DNA from: Phycisphaerales bacterium
Lineage (GTDB): Bacteria; Planctomycetota; Phycisphaerae; Phycisphaerales; SM1A02
Assembly (NCBI GenBank): GCA_029247205.1
Contig: JAQWLT010000043.1
Coordinates: forward strand, 1-60,236
Reading direction: 5' to 3'
DNA: 60,236 nucleotides
Position 1 is the first letter of the stretch. Every line of letters starts with the position of its first letter. The notes beneath the pieces were generated by a model. The model did no database searches. It was not told the DNA's origin and saw nothing but the letters and a program-made list of their open reading frames with translations. Below, in pieces: positions 46,068-55,029 of this stretch. Both the position numbers and the translations under genes were made by a program.

Positions 46068-47317
46068 GAGATCGAGCTCCGCTCGCCGGGGTCCCCCGGG
46101 CCTGAGGCGGCAACTGGTGGCTCCCCCGCAGGGGGCTCCAGTACCGGCCAGGCTCGGGCCAGCGAAGACCACGCATCATCCTCTATCGCCCCCCTAATGT
46201 CCACCATGAGCCGTTGGAAGTGTCTGATGTTGTGCATGCTCATCAGAATCGGGGCCAGCATTTCGCCCGCAATGAAGAGATGCCGCAAATACGCCCGGCT
46301 GAACCCCCCAGCACAAGCCACACAGTCGCAGCCTGGTTCAAGAGGTGCCAAATCTTTCTTGAATCGAGCATTACGAATCTGAATACGCCCCAAACGGGTG
46401 AAGACGCCACCATTTCGCCCATTACGAGTCGGCAGAACGCAATCAAACATGTCAACCCCTGACCGGACGCCAGTCAGAATGTCCCGTTCATACCCAACAC
46501 CCATTAAGTATCTCGGCTTGTCTTCGGGGAGCATCGAGGATGTCATCTTGACGGTTCTGGCGATGGCTTCGCTGGACTCCCCCACCGCCACGCCACCAAT
46601 GGCGTAGCCAGGAAGGTCGAGTCCGACGATCTGTTCGACCGAACGAATGCGGAGGGCCTCATTTGGCCCGCCCTGCACAATGCCAAAGAGGGCTTGCTCA
46701 TCCGGCCTTCCGTGGGCTGCTACGCATCGCTCGAGCCACCGGCTGGTCCGGTCAACGGCTGCAACAAGTCGGGCATGATGATCTTGACCTACCTGCTTTT
46801 CATGCGCTGCGGCGAGTTCTGGACGTTGCTGGCGAAGTCTGTCGGATGAGGCTACCGATGGCGGGCAGTCGTCAAAGGCCATGATGATGTCTGCCCCGAG
46901 ATTATTCTGCACTTCCATCGAACGCTCAGGCGTCAAGTGCAATTTGCGTCCGTCGACAAACGATCGAAACGTAATGCCGTCATCATCGAGTTTATTGGTA
47001 TCAGCAAGCGACCATGCCTGAAACCCACCAGAATCGGTGAGGATGGGGCCATCCCAACGCATGAACTCGTGTACACCACCAAGATCGCGAACCAATTCGT
47101 CCCCGGGGCGTAGCATCAAGTGAAAGGCGTTATTCAGCAGAATCTGAGAGCCAGTGTCAGCCACTTGCTGCGGAAGCAAGCCCTTGACGCTCGCTCGCGT
47201 CCCAACCGGCATGAATGCCGGCGTGTCAAATGAACCGTGCGGAACCGTGACGCGGCCGACCCGCGCATCGCAGACAGTTGACTTGGCTGAAATTTCAAAG
47301 CGTAGCGGTCCGGTCAC
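46064..47317 (-). CDS. tgt: tRNA-guanine transglycosylase
   Basis: Tgt inserts a queuosine precursor (preQ1) at position 34 of tRNAs with GUN anticodons. The 417-residue enzyme has the nucleophile and substrate motifs LTDSGGFQ (Asp95), GVDMFDCVLPTRNGR (catalytic Asp) and the zinc site CDCVACAGGFSRAYLRHL. An insert between FDDCPP and the RTSRWLERC helix is longer than in E. coli, as is a C-terminal tail of about 35 residues. A GTG start overlaps the rhomboid stop (GTGA). Operon order tgt-yajC-secDF is widespread. Confidence 0.96.
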   Translation of the reverse strand: MTGPLRFEISAKSTVCDARVGRVTVPHGSFDTPAFMPVGTRASVKGLLPQQVADTGSQILLNNAFHLMLRPGDELVRDLGGVHEFMRWDGPILTDSGGFQAWSLADTNKLDDDGITFRSFVDGRKLHLTPERSMEVQNNLGADIIMAFDDCPPSVASSDRLRQQRPELAAAHEKQVGQDHHARLVAAVDRTSRWLERCVAAHGRPDEQALFGIVQGGPNEALRIRSVEQIVGLDLPGYAIGGVAVGESSEAIARTVKMTSSMLPEDKPRYLMGVGYERDILTGVRSGVDMFDCVLPTRNGRNGGVFTRLGRIQIRNARFKKDLAPLEPGCDCVACAGGFSRAYLRHLFIAGEMLAPILMSMHNIRHFQRLMVDIRGAIEDDAWSSLARAWPVLEPPAGEPPVAASGPGDPGERSSIS

Positions 47318-48477
47318 GTGCCACCGCCTTCAGAGCGTGACCCTTGTTGCAGAATCTTCTTTTCCCGCTTGGTCAAACTGCCAAGCCCTTCCCGCGAGAT
47401 CTTGGCGAGGATGCGGTCGATCTCATCATCACGCGGAGCATGGTTCAGCCGCGGTCCAGCTTTGCGAAAGTGCCTTGAAGTAGGGTCGAAACGGCCAAGC
47501 CAGTCGAAGAAGCGGTGCAGTCTGTCTGGGTGACGAATGAACCCAAAGCCAGCAATCGCTCCGCCAAGATGTGCCGCCTCACCACCAGCATTAGCAGTGC
47601 CGATGATGATTGAACCAATAGAAATTGCAATAAGCACCCACGCGACCGTAGCCAGTCGCATCGGCAATACAAAGAACAACAAGACCATCACATTGGGAGC
47701 AAGGAATGCCCCGCCAACAAGTACACCAAACACACCAGCTGAGGCGCCAATGAGTGGAGTGCCGGCTGCGTTGAATAGTAGACCCGGCACTTCAACAAAC
47801 CCGAGACTATCAACCCACACATAGCCCGCAAGATTGAGTAGCAAATACATCAGTCCGCCGGCAATTCCACAGAGCAAGTAGAAAGCGAGATACCGCTTTC
47901 CGCCAAGCACACCTTCAATGAGCGGACCGAAAAAGTACAACGCGATCATATTGAACATGAGGTGCAACATGTCAGCGTGCAAAAACTGGAAGCCAATCAA
48001 CCGCCACAACTGGGCGCCGCCTACAACCTTTTTGGTCGAGAAGTGCAAGGCTCGCTGCAGAGGTGGCGCGGGATGACCTTCTGCAATGGCCACCGTGACA
48101 CCATCTTGTTTCACAGGAAATCCGGAGATCATCTCCTTGTGTTGCGTGCCATTACGATCAACCACGATGACCCGTTCACCTACGACCTCTTCGCCAAGTG
48201 GCAAGTCCTCGCCGCGAAGTTGATGTGCGAAGAATGGTGTATCAGTCACTTCGGTCCAGGTTCCATTCGGCTGCTCAACCCAGTACCGGCCCGTCTCGAT
48301 CGCCTCGCTGCCGCTGGCAAAGAAACCGTCAATCACAAATACTGCGATGCACAAGATGATCAGCCAACCATTGACCGTTCGGGCAAAGGGCTTCTCCCCA
48401 CCAAGCCCGCGGCGTGGTGGCTTGTACGTTGGTGGGCCTTGAGCCCCGCCCATATACCGACGATCAGTGATCCCCAT
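47314..48477 (-). CDS. Rhomboid-family intramembrane serine protease
   Basis: The 387-residue protein has the rhomboid core: first-loop RLIGFQFLHADMLHLMFNM with the His-x3-Asn pattern, GASAGVFG with nucleophile Ser246 and EAAHLGGAIAGF with His303. After the first helix it carries an unusually long segment of about 100 residues (about 55-155) rich in strand-like sequence. The C-terminal tail, about 70 residues, is cytosolic and basic. The start at ATG 48477 shares a base with the NUDIX stop (TAATG). Rhomboids cut transmembrane substrates; the location beside tgt and secDF gives no clear target. Confidence 0.88.
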   Translation of the reverse strand: MGITDRRYMGGAQGPPTYKPPRRGLGGEKPFARTVNGWLIILCIAVFVIDGFFASGSEAIETGRYWVEQPNGTWTEVTDTPFFAHQLRGEDLPLGEEVVGERVIVVDRNGTQHKEMISGFPVKQDGVTVAIAEGHPAPPLQRALHFSTKKVVGGAQLWRLIGFQFLHADMLHLMFNMIALYFFGPLIEGVLGGKRYLAFYLLCGIAGGLMYLLLNLAGYVWVDSLGFVEVPGLLFNAAGTPLIGASAGVFGVLVGGAFLAPNVMVLLFFVLPMRLATVAWVLIAISIGSIIIGTANAGGEAAHLGGAIAGFGFIRHPDRLHRFFDWLGRFDPTSRHFRKAGPRLNHAPRDDEIDRILAKISREGLGSLTKREKKILQQGSRSEGGGT

Positions 48478-49010
48478 TAGGCGGTCTCCCGGCACGCGTG
48501 CCACAGATGCAAAGCGGCAAGTGTCTTGCCATCGATCAACTCACCAGACTCGGTCATGTGCCGAATCTCGTCAAGAGTGAATGCTCGGGCTTGGACTTCT
48601 TCCCCTGGTTCTGGCTTTGCATCACCTGCCACCAGCCCGGTTGCCTCAAATGCGTACATCAATTCATCAGCGAAACCGGGTGAGGTGTAATACCGCCCAA
48701 GCGGGCGGATCGCTGCAGCCACATATCCGGTCTCTTCCTTCAACTCTCGGCCTGCGGTGTCGATTGGCGGCTCTCCCGGCTCTCGCTTGCCCGCCGGCAA
48801 TTCCCACAGTGGACCCCCTACTGCGATTCGCCAGTTCTGCACGAATACGAGGCGGCCATCCTCCAGAACAGGCACAATCGTGACAGCGCCAGGGTGACGC
48901 ACGACCTCTCGAACCACTGGGGTGCCGTCCCCGGCCGTCCACGTACAACGCTCAACCGCAAAGATACGGCATTCAAGCAAGGATTCGCGTTCAATTGGCC
49001 GGGTCGTCAC
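48477..49010 (-). CDS. NUDIX hydrolase, ADP-ribose pyrophosphatase-like
   Basis: The 177-residue protein has an intact Nudix box GKREPGEPPIDTAGRELKEETGY, with the REx2EE metal-binding residues. The preceding strand VQNWRIAVGGPLWELPAG is typical of ADP-sugar diphosphatases. It starts at a GTG (49010) since no ATG lies near; longer frames run antisense through the mlaF gene and add no conserved sequence. Only 27 bp separate this start from the mlaF start on the other strand. Confidence 0.85.
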   Translation of the reverse strand: MTTRPIERESLLECRIFAVERCTWTAGDGTPVVREVVRHPGAVTIVPVLEDGRLVFVQNWRIAVGGPLWELPAGKREPGEPPIDTAGRELKEETGYVAAAIRPLGRYYTSPGFADELMYAFEATGLVAGDAKPEPGEEVQARAFTLDEIRHMTESGELIDGKTLAALHLWHACRETA

Positions 49011-49037
49011 TGCGTGTGGATGATACGGTGCCGACGC

Positions 49038-49838
49038 ATGCTGAGCCCCGCACCCCAATCTAAGACCGATGCATTCATTGCATTCAAGGATGTCCATAAG
49101 GCTTTTGACGGGCCTCCGGTCCTTGACGGGCTCAGTCTTGAGATCAAGCGAGGTGACACGACCGTCATTCTTGGCCCGAGCGGTGCCGGAAAGAGCGTCA
49201 TGCTGAAGCTGATGATCGGGCTCCTGCAACCCGATCGAGGCGAGATCCATTTGGAAGGTAATCGGGTCGATGAGTGGCCTGAGCAGGACTGGGGCACCCT
49301 CCGCAGCCGCATTGGCTTTCTCTTTCAACACGGCGCTCTCTTTGACTCGATGAGCGTACTGGAGAATGTGGCCTTCCCGCTCCGCGAACACACCGAACTC
49401 GATGCGACAGAGCGTCGGAACCGGGTTCACGAAATGCTGGCGCTACTCGGCGTCGACGAACTCATTGATCGACTTCCAGCTGAACTCTCTGGGGGACAGC
49501 AAAAACGCGTCGCCTTGGCCCGTGCGGTCGTGCTTCGGCCAGAGTGCATGCTGTACGACGAACCGACAACAGGTCTCGATCCGATTCGCAGTGATGTTGT
49601 CGCCAAACTGATTCACATGCTTCGCCGCGAACTCCAACCAACGAGCGTCGTGGTCACGCACGATATCCCGCTGGCCTTCAAGGTGGCGGATCGCATCATG
49701 TTGCTCCGCGATGGACGCGTCCATCTCGCTGGGGCACCGAATGTCTTCAAAGAGAGCGATGACCCCATCGTCCGCAGTTTCCTTGACGGCAACGCAACTG
49801 CCGATGACTTGCAACCCATGCCTGGAGCAGCCTCATGA
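49038..49838 (+). CDS. mlaF: ABC transporter ATP-binding protein, MlaF-like
   Basis: This 266-residue ATPase has Walker A GPSGAGKS, signature LSGGQQKRVALARA, Walker B MLYDEPTTGLDP and the Q-loop. The FQHGALFDSMSVLENVAFPLRE phrase is characteristic of lipid-trafficking Mla/Mkl ATPases. It energises phospholipid transport between the inner and outer membranes. The stop overlaps mlaD (ATGA). The permease gene mlaE, usually next to mlaF, is not in this window. An upstream ATG at 49020 is an alternative start. Confidence 0.88.
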   Translation: MLSPAPQSKTDAFIAFKDVHKAFDGPPVLDGLSLEIKRGDTTVILGPSGAGKSVMLKLMIGLLQPDRGEIHLEGNRVDEWPEQDWGTLRSRIGFLFQHGALFDSMSVLENVAFPLREHTELDATERRNRVHEMLALLGVDELIDRLPAELSGGQQKRVALARAVVLRPECMLYDEPTTGLDPIRSDVVAKLIHMLRRELQPTSVVVTHDIPLAFKVADRIMLLRDGRVHLAGAPNVFKESDDPIVRSFLDGNATADDLQPMPGAAS

Positions 49839-50812
49839 ATGCTCAGAACCGAGATGCATTAATTGGCATCTGCGCGATCGCAGCGATTGTGTCGATGATT
49901 GTCCTGCTGCAACTCTTCGGCGAGATTGACACATCTAACCGCTGGCGACTCACTCTTCTTACACCTGCAACGAGCGGCATTGGAGACAGCAGCAGAGTGC
50001 TACTCGACGGTGTACACATCGGCGGCATTGAACGTGTCGAAACGGTTTCCACAGGCCCTTGGGGCGTTCGCATCGTGGCTGCCATCGACGAAAATGTGAT
50101 GATCCCTCAAGGTGTAGAGACGTTGTCTGTGATGTCACTACTGACCGGCTCAGCAAACCTCTACCTCGAGTCACCGACAACTCGAACCGGTCTGGCCATG
50201 CCCATTGACGGAACAGCCGAATTGGTGGGTCCAATCGAGTCAACTGCAATCCGCGATATCACACTTGCAATCGACGAGCGTATCGGCCCCGCGTTAACTG
50301 CAATTGACGAACTCGGTCAAGCATGGGCGCCAGTTGGCGATGGCGTGGCGATACTGCTCGGCCAGGGTGAACAAACCACAGGGCCCGGCCTTGGTGCCGT
50401 CGTCCAGCGTGCCGATGAGGTACTCGCAGCGGCGCAGTCTTGGCTGGAAGACCCAGACCTTCGCCGCGAAGCGAGCGAATTCATGCACATGGCACTCGCA
50501 GGGGTCGATCGGGCGGTCACTGCACTTGAGTCTTTCGATGGCATGATCCAAACACTTGACACCGAGTCCTCGACGGTTGGCGCAGAACTCGCAAATGCTG
50601 GACGCGCATTCTCAGCGGCCTTGCATCAGGCGAGTGGCATCATGACTGTACTGTCCGATGGAAAAGGCACTGCAGGCCAGTTGCTCACGAATCCAGATCT
50701 GTACAACCGGCTCGGAGAGACAGCCAAGCAACTTGAGCGTCTGGCCGAGTCAATGCGACTAATGGTTGAGCAAATTCGCGAAGAGGGTGTCGGGCCGCTC
50801 ATTTCGCCTTGA
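49835..50812 (+). CDS. mlaD: MCE-domain protein, MlaD-like
   Basis: The 325-residue protein has an N-terminal membrane anchor (about residues 10-28) and an MCE domain: SSRVLLDGVHIGGIERVETV, then VMIPQGVETLSVMSLLTGSANLYLE. The C-terminal 190 residues are helical, which may form a long channel or bundle. MlaD hexamers bind and pass phospholipids on the periplasmic side of MlaFE. It ends 11 bp before the convergent kup gene. Confidence 0.88.
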   Translation: MNAQNRDALIGICAIAAIVSMIVLLQLFGEIDTSNRWRLTLLTPATSGIGDSSRVLLDGVHIGGIERVETVSTGPWGVRIVAAIDENVMIPQGVETLSVMSLLTGSANLYLESPTTRTGLAMPIDGTAELVGPIESTAIRDITLAIDERIGPALTAIDELGQAWAPVGDGVAILLGQGEQTTGPGLGAVVQRADEVLAAAQSWLEDPDLRREASEFMHMALAGVDRAVTALESFDGMIQTLDTESSTVGAELANAGRAFSAALHQASGIMTVLSDGKGTAGQLLTNPDLYNRLGETAKQLERLAESMRLMVEQIREEGVGPLISP

Positions 50813-50823
50813 CTCACCAAGGG

Positions 50824-52704
50824 CTAGAGCGGGGAACGCATCCCAATTTCAACGGTCCGACGGGGCGGCAAGTCGAGCATGTCCGGCAGCACTGTGGCAT
50901 TGCGAAGCAGGTATGCGAAGATTGCCACTTGCCAACGAGCCATGCTGTGATGGTCTGAAGCAAGCACCACTTGATCACGCCGCACCCAATACGTCACACT
51001 AGGCGAGTCGATTGGCAGGCCTTGTTCCGCGGCTGCTTCGATTACTTGGGGAATACTCGGTCGCTGCAGATACCCAAAGCGTACAGTGGCTAACCACACA
51101 CCATGTCCATGGTCTTTGAGTCGAAGACGGTGCTGAAATGGAACACGCGGTACGCCCAGTGCTTGCAGATGAACGATGACAATCGTCTCGGGCAGGGATG
51201 GCACATGCCGCTGCAACTTGCGGATCGTAATGGGCGTGAGCAATGCCTCCTTTGCAAAGAAGACACCAGTACCAGGACAACGCGGCACATCACCAAGACT
51301 CTCGAGGAATCGAACAAGCGGTAGGCCACCTTCAAGTCGGCTGCGGTGCAGGCGTCTCATCCCCGCACGCCAAATCCCGACAAGCGCCAAGACCAAGATT
51401 GCTACTCCAATCGGCATCCAGCCACCGTCGAGAATCTTCAACGCATTGGCTGCAAGGAAGAGCAGGTCAATTGTCAGCAGCACGCCTATCACCGGAACAA
51501 GCCGCCACCACGACCACTGCCACCGCGTGCGAGCGACGATGGAGAAGAGCACGGTTGTTACAACCATCACTCCTGTAACAGCAAGCCCGTAGGCCCCCGC
51601 GAGCCTGTCGGCCGTCCCAAAGAGCAACACAATGAGCACACAAGCGATCGCCATCAGAAGGTTGATCGAGGGCAGATAGATCTGCCCTTCAACATCGGAC
51701 GTATGTACGACTCGTATCGGAGGAATCAGCCCATGCTGTGATAACTGCCGGGTCATTGAAAACACGCCGCTGATGATTGCCTGCGAGGCCACAATTGCCG
51801 CAATCGTTGCGACGACGACCATGGGCACAAGCCACTCTTGCGGAACGAGTGCAAAGAAGGGATTTTCTGCAGCAGCAGGCGTTGCCATGATGACAGCGCC
51901 TTGCCCCAAGTAAGCCAAGAGCAGGCTCGGGCACACGATGAGCCACCACGCAAGGCTGATGGCGCGGCGGCCGAAGTGGCCCATGTCGGCATACAAGGCT
52001 TCACCGCCAGTCAAACACAAGACGACGCCGCCCAACATCACAAATGCTGCCAGCGGAGCACTCGCGATGAGTTTGATTCCCCATAGCGGCGAGAATGCTT
52101 GCAACACTTCAGGAGATGCGATGACCGCCCGGGCGCCGAGAGCGCCAATCAAAATGAACCAGCACACCATCACCGGGCCGACCAACCAGCCGATCCGTCC
52201 GCTCCCAAACCGCTGTATTAAGAAGACGCCAACCACAATGAATGCAGATGCCACTACAACCCAGTGCGCCTGTTGCCCGACGTGCGTCAATGTCACGCCG
52301 CCCATTGCGCTAAGCACACTGATTGCTGGCGTGATAATGCCATCTCCGTATAAGAGCGCGGCACCGATCAACGCAACAAACACCAGCATGCGACGGTTTT
52401 TTCCCGTCGACTGATCATCTTGAGACCGTGCCAAGGCCAGCAAAGCAAAGAGGCCGCCCTCCCCACCGTTGTCGGCTTTCATCACAAGCGTGATGTACTT
52501 CAGCCCAATCACCACAAGCAGTGACCAGATCATGATGGAGAGCACGCCGAGCACTTGTTCGGGTGATCCCGCTTCGCCACCGGCTAGGCTCAGAGTTGCA
52601 CGTAGTGCATAGAGCGGGCTCGTCCCAATATCACCAAACACCACACCGATAGCACCGAGCATCAATAGCGGTGTGCCTTTTCGTGTGTGCGACGAACCAC
52701 CCAT
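50824..52704 (-). CDS. kup: Kup-family potassium uptake transporter
   Basis: The 626-residue protein has about 12 transmembrane helices and a cytoplasmic C-terminal domain, matching Kup. Signatures are GVVFGDIGTSPLYALRATL, VMKADNGGEGGLFALLAL, LLYGDGIITPAISVLSA and GGEALYADMGHFGRRAI. It imports K+ with H+. The start gives MGGSSHTRKGTP, 4 residues before the first helix. Divergent from nothing; the OmpA-like gene lies upstream on the same strand with a 62-bp gap. Confidence 0.95.
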   Translation of the reverse strand: MGGSSHTRKGTPLLMLGAIGVVFGDIGTSPLYALRATLSLAGGEAGSPEQVLGVLSIMIWSLLVVIGLKYITLVMKADNGGEGGLFALLALARSQDDQSTGKNRRMLVFVALIGAALLYGDGIITPAISVLSAMGGVTLTHVGQQAHWVVVASAFIVVGVFLIQRFGSGRIGWLVGPVMVCWFILIGALGARAVIASPEVLQAFSPLWGIKLIASAPLAAFVMLGGVVLCLTGGEALYADMGHFGRRAISLAWWLIVCPSLLLAYLGQGAVIMATPAAAENPFFALVPQEWLVPMVVVATIAAIVASQAIISGVFSMTRQLSQHGLIPPIRVVHTSDVEGQIYLPSINLLMAIACVLIVLLFGTADRLAGAYGLAVTGVMVVTTVLFSIVARTRWQWSWWRLVPVIGVLLTIDLLFLAANALKILDGGWMPIGVAILVLALVGIWRAGMRRLHRSRLEGGLPLVRFLESLGDVPRCPGTGVFFAKEALLTPITIRKLQRHVPSLPETIVIVHLQALGVPRVPFQHRLRLKDHGHGVWLATVRFGYLQRPSIPQVIEAAAEQGLPIDSPSVTYWVRRDQVVLASDHHSMARWQVAIFAYLLRNATVLPDMLDLPPRRTVEIGMRSPL

Positions 52705-52766
52705 GTTCGCAGGCTACCACGGGTGGTCATCGCCAAAGGCGGCATCTCAATTTGTTTGGCCGAACG

Positions 52767-53417
52767 CTACTGAGCGACGACGATTTCGACCCGGCGACTC
52801 TTCTGAGCATCGCCCATAGGACGGTCCGGCCCGTAACTCATCACGGCAATATCGTCCGAGGAAATACCCTTGTCGGTCAAGAACTTGCGAACCGACCAGC
52901 CACGCTCGAAACCGAGGTGGTAGTTGCTCTTGTGCCCGCTCTTTCGGATGGGATCTGAGTCGGTATGACCAGCAATGATGATGGCATTCCCTGAATACTG
53001 CGAGCGGAGCACTTGGACAACGCGGTCAAGGGCGTTCCGAGCAGCAGGCTTGAGCGATGTCCGACCGGAGTCGAAGAGCACATCACCCTCGACCGAGACG
53101 GTCACGTCATTCGGACCATAGGTCGCCGTCACACCCGTAATGCCATCAAACCCGCCGGTCGCCGGGCTGGTGCTCAATTGCCACTCTTCCTTAGCGTTGC
53201 TGTACTTCTCTTCCCAGTCACGAAGTTCGGAATTGGCCGAACGCAGTTCGCCGTTGGCGCCGTCCAAAGCCTTGTCACGCTCGTCCAGTTGCGTACGAAG
53301 TTCGGTGTTCTCTTGTTGGAGAAGACTCAGTTGATCTTTTTCCTGCTGGCTCTCGCAGCCAGTCAAGCCAAAGGCGGCGGCCCCGAGGGCCAACATTGTG
53401 AGAGTGGTCATACGCAT
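52767..53417 (-). CDS. OmpA/Pal-type peptidoglycan-binding lipoprotein
   Basis: The 216-residue lipoprotein (lipobox LTGC, Cys21) has a coiled coil (about 25-75, QLSLLQQENTELRTQLDERD) and a C-terminal OmpA-like domain with AGHTDSDPIR, NYHLGFERGWSVRKFL and SRRVEIVV. It likely links the outer membrane to the cell wall. ATG 53417 is preceded by AAAGGA about 9 nt upstream. Its first 143 bp overlap the open C-terminal frame of the upstream prepilin peptidase. Confidence 0.9.
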   Translation of the reverse strand: MRMTTLTMLALGAAAFGLTGCESQQEKDQLSLLQQENTELRTQLDERDKALDGANGELRSANSELRDWEEKYSNAKEEWQLSTSPATGGFDGITGVTATYGPNDVTVSVEGDVLFDSGRTSLKPAARNALDRVVQVLRSQYSGNAIIIAGHTDSDPIRKSGHKSNYHLGFERGWSVRKFLTDKGISSDDIAVMSYGPDRPMGDAQKSRRVEIVVAQ

Positions 53418-54774
53418 GTGTAGGTTTCCTTTCCGCAACAAACTGTCGTTCCTTCGGTTGATGACGCGGTCCCCGCGCCCAATGGCATTGGACCCGCTGA
53501 GAGCTGCCTTGTCCAATCGATCTCATTTCAGCCGACTTGTCCACCGGCTCAATGAGCCCCGCTTCTGGCATTTCGACCGCTGGCAAGACCCAGCGCCAAC
53601 CATCATTCACAGCCGGTCGGCACATGAAGACAAGCACTGCTGCAAGGGCAAGGTGGGGACCATAGGGAAGTTCGCGGCGGAAGCCTCCACGCAGCCGCGA
53701 ACCGACTGCGGCCACGGCCGTCCAGGCCAACCCAAGAAATGGGGCCATGAAGAAAATGATAATGGGGTCAAACCAGCCCAAAACCGCACCCACCGCCGCC
53801 ATGAGGTGCACATCGCCAAGCCCCATGGCTTCGCGGCCAAAGCCCAGCGTCCCCAGAATCCGCACACCCCAAACTAAACCACCACCCACCAGCCACCCAA
53901 GCAGTGAGCCGCCTACTGCTTGAATCCAGCGTGGCGGAGCACCTTCAAACCCGGCCAAGGCCAGCCCACCCACGATCATGCCCAGCACAACCGGAAGCAG
54001 AAACAGCAGCTCGATGCCCATTTCTCGGCGAGCATGTGGGTAGTCGGCCAGCACCTCACCCTCGGGGACAAAGTCTTCATAGTCAGCGAAACTTGGCCGA
54101 AAGATGCCCGCAATCAGCAGGGCCATTGACACCGCCACCCCAATCACCCCCCCGAATGCCACGCCACTTGCTGCCCAGCCCGTGCATGGAATCGGCCAGG
54201 ACGCTACGCCGAACCCGCCCGGCCGCGAAAGAATGGCCGCTAAGAGCCACAGCACGACAGCCGAGACCGCGACGAAGGTCGGGATCTGAATAGGAATCAT
54301 GAACGTGCGCGCATCGATCACCGTCATCGAGAACAACCCAGCAAACAAGAACGCGATGGCAACCCAAGCGGGCCAGCCCAAACCGAATTGCTGACGTGAC
54401 CACCACGGTCCGCCAACTTCCCACCACCAAGTGCTCTCAGGACCGACCATGAATAGAACGATGTATAAAACAACAAATACAAGGGCCATCGCCAACTCAA
54501 CGATTGGATAGATCGGACTGATCTTTGCCTTGCAGTATCGACACCGTCCACGCAAAAGAATCCATCCGAGGATCGGTAAATTCTCTCGAAAGAAACGGAG
54601 ACGACCGCCACAAATTGGGCAGCGGCTCGGCGGATGCGAGAGCGACATCTCACGCGGCAGCCGCCAATTCACAACATTGAGAAAGCTCCCTACACAGGCC
54701 CCAAATGCAAAAACAAAGACCAGCCACGGTCCGTGTTGAAGCAATTCACTGAGAGCACCAATAGTGGCGAGCAC
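53275..54774 (-). CDS. Type IV prepilin peptidase-like protein
   Basis: This 499-residue inner-membrane aspartyl protease cuts prepilin signal peptides and usually N-methylates the new N-terminus. The N-terminal cytoplasmic cysteine pairs are present (Cys52, 55, 78, 81), with the PPSRCPIC opening and GACVGSFLNVVNWRLP. Catalytic Asp154 lies in SMTVIDARTFMIP and Asp321 in MGLGDVHLM. A long insert (about 165 residues) separates them. Conserved sequence ends near residue 425; the frame runs on to 53275, with the last 47 residues overlapping the OmpA-like gene. The GTG start is 3 nt after the xseB stop. No pilin genes are in the window. Confidence 0.85.
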   Translation of the reverse strand: MLATIGALSELLQHGPWLVFVFAFGACVGSFLNVVNWRLPREMSLSHPPSRCPICGGRLRFFRENLPILGWILLRGRCRYCKAKISPIYPIVELAMALVFVVLYIVLFMVGPESTWWWEVGGPWWSRQQFGLGWPAWVAIAFLFAGLFSMTVIDARTFMIPIQIPTFVAVSAVVLWLLAAILSRPGGFGVASWPIPCTGWAASGVAFGGVIGVAVSMALLIAGIFRPSFADYEDFVPEGEVLADYPHARREMGIELLFLLPVVLGMIVGGLALAGFEGAPPRWIQAVGGSLLGWLVGGGLVWGVRILGTLGFGREAMGLGDVHLMAAVGAVLGWFDPIIIFFMAPFLGLAWTAVAAVGSRLRGGFRRELPYGPHLALAAVLVFMCRPAVNDGWRWVLPAVEMPEAGLIEPVDKSAEMRSIGQGSSQRVQCHWARGPRHQPKERQFVAERKPTHAYDHSHNVGPRGRRLWLDWLREPAGKRSTESSPTREHRTSYATGRA

Positions 54775-54777
54775 GGG

Positions 54778-55002
54778 TCAGTCGGCTTCCTCAGCGGCTG
54801 AATCAGACGCCGTCTCGAGTTCCTTGGACACGGTATCGAGCACTTCTCGGCATCGTGACACAAGCATTCGACCACGACGATGCGCAACCATCGCCTCTTC
54901 AAGCCCGATCTCGCCCGCGTCAATGCTCGCAATGATTCGCTCAAGTTCAGCGATCGCATCCTCAAAGCGAAGTTCAGCGGTGTCAGGGGTGGGGTCGGTC
55001 AT
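54778..55002 (-). CDS. xseB: Exodeoxyribonuclease VII small subunit
   Basis: This 74-residue helical protein has the ExoVII small-subunit pattern FEDAIAELERIIASIDAGEIGLEEAMVAHRRG. Four or more copies wrap the large subunit in the ExoVII complex that degrades single-stranded DNA. ATG 55002 is used; the gene lies 27 bp after xseA, its functional partner. Confidence 0.92.
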   Translation of the reverse strand: MTDPTPDTAELRFEDAIAELERIIASIDAGEIGLEEAMVAHRRGRMLVSRCREVLDTVSKELETASDSAAEEAD

Positions 55003-55029
55003 CAAGGAAGAGGGTACGAGGGCACGGGC

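Noticed and set aside
49011-49430. N-terminal extension of the NUDIX gene
   Set aside because: The extra 140 residues run antisense through the Walker A region of mlaF and are not conserved in NUDIX proteins; a GTG at 49010 fits better.
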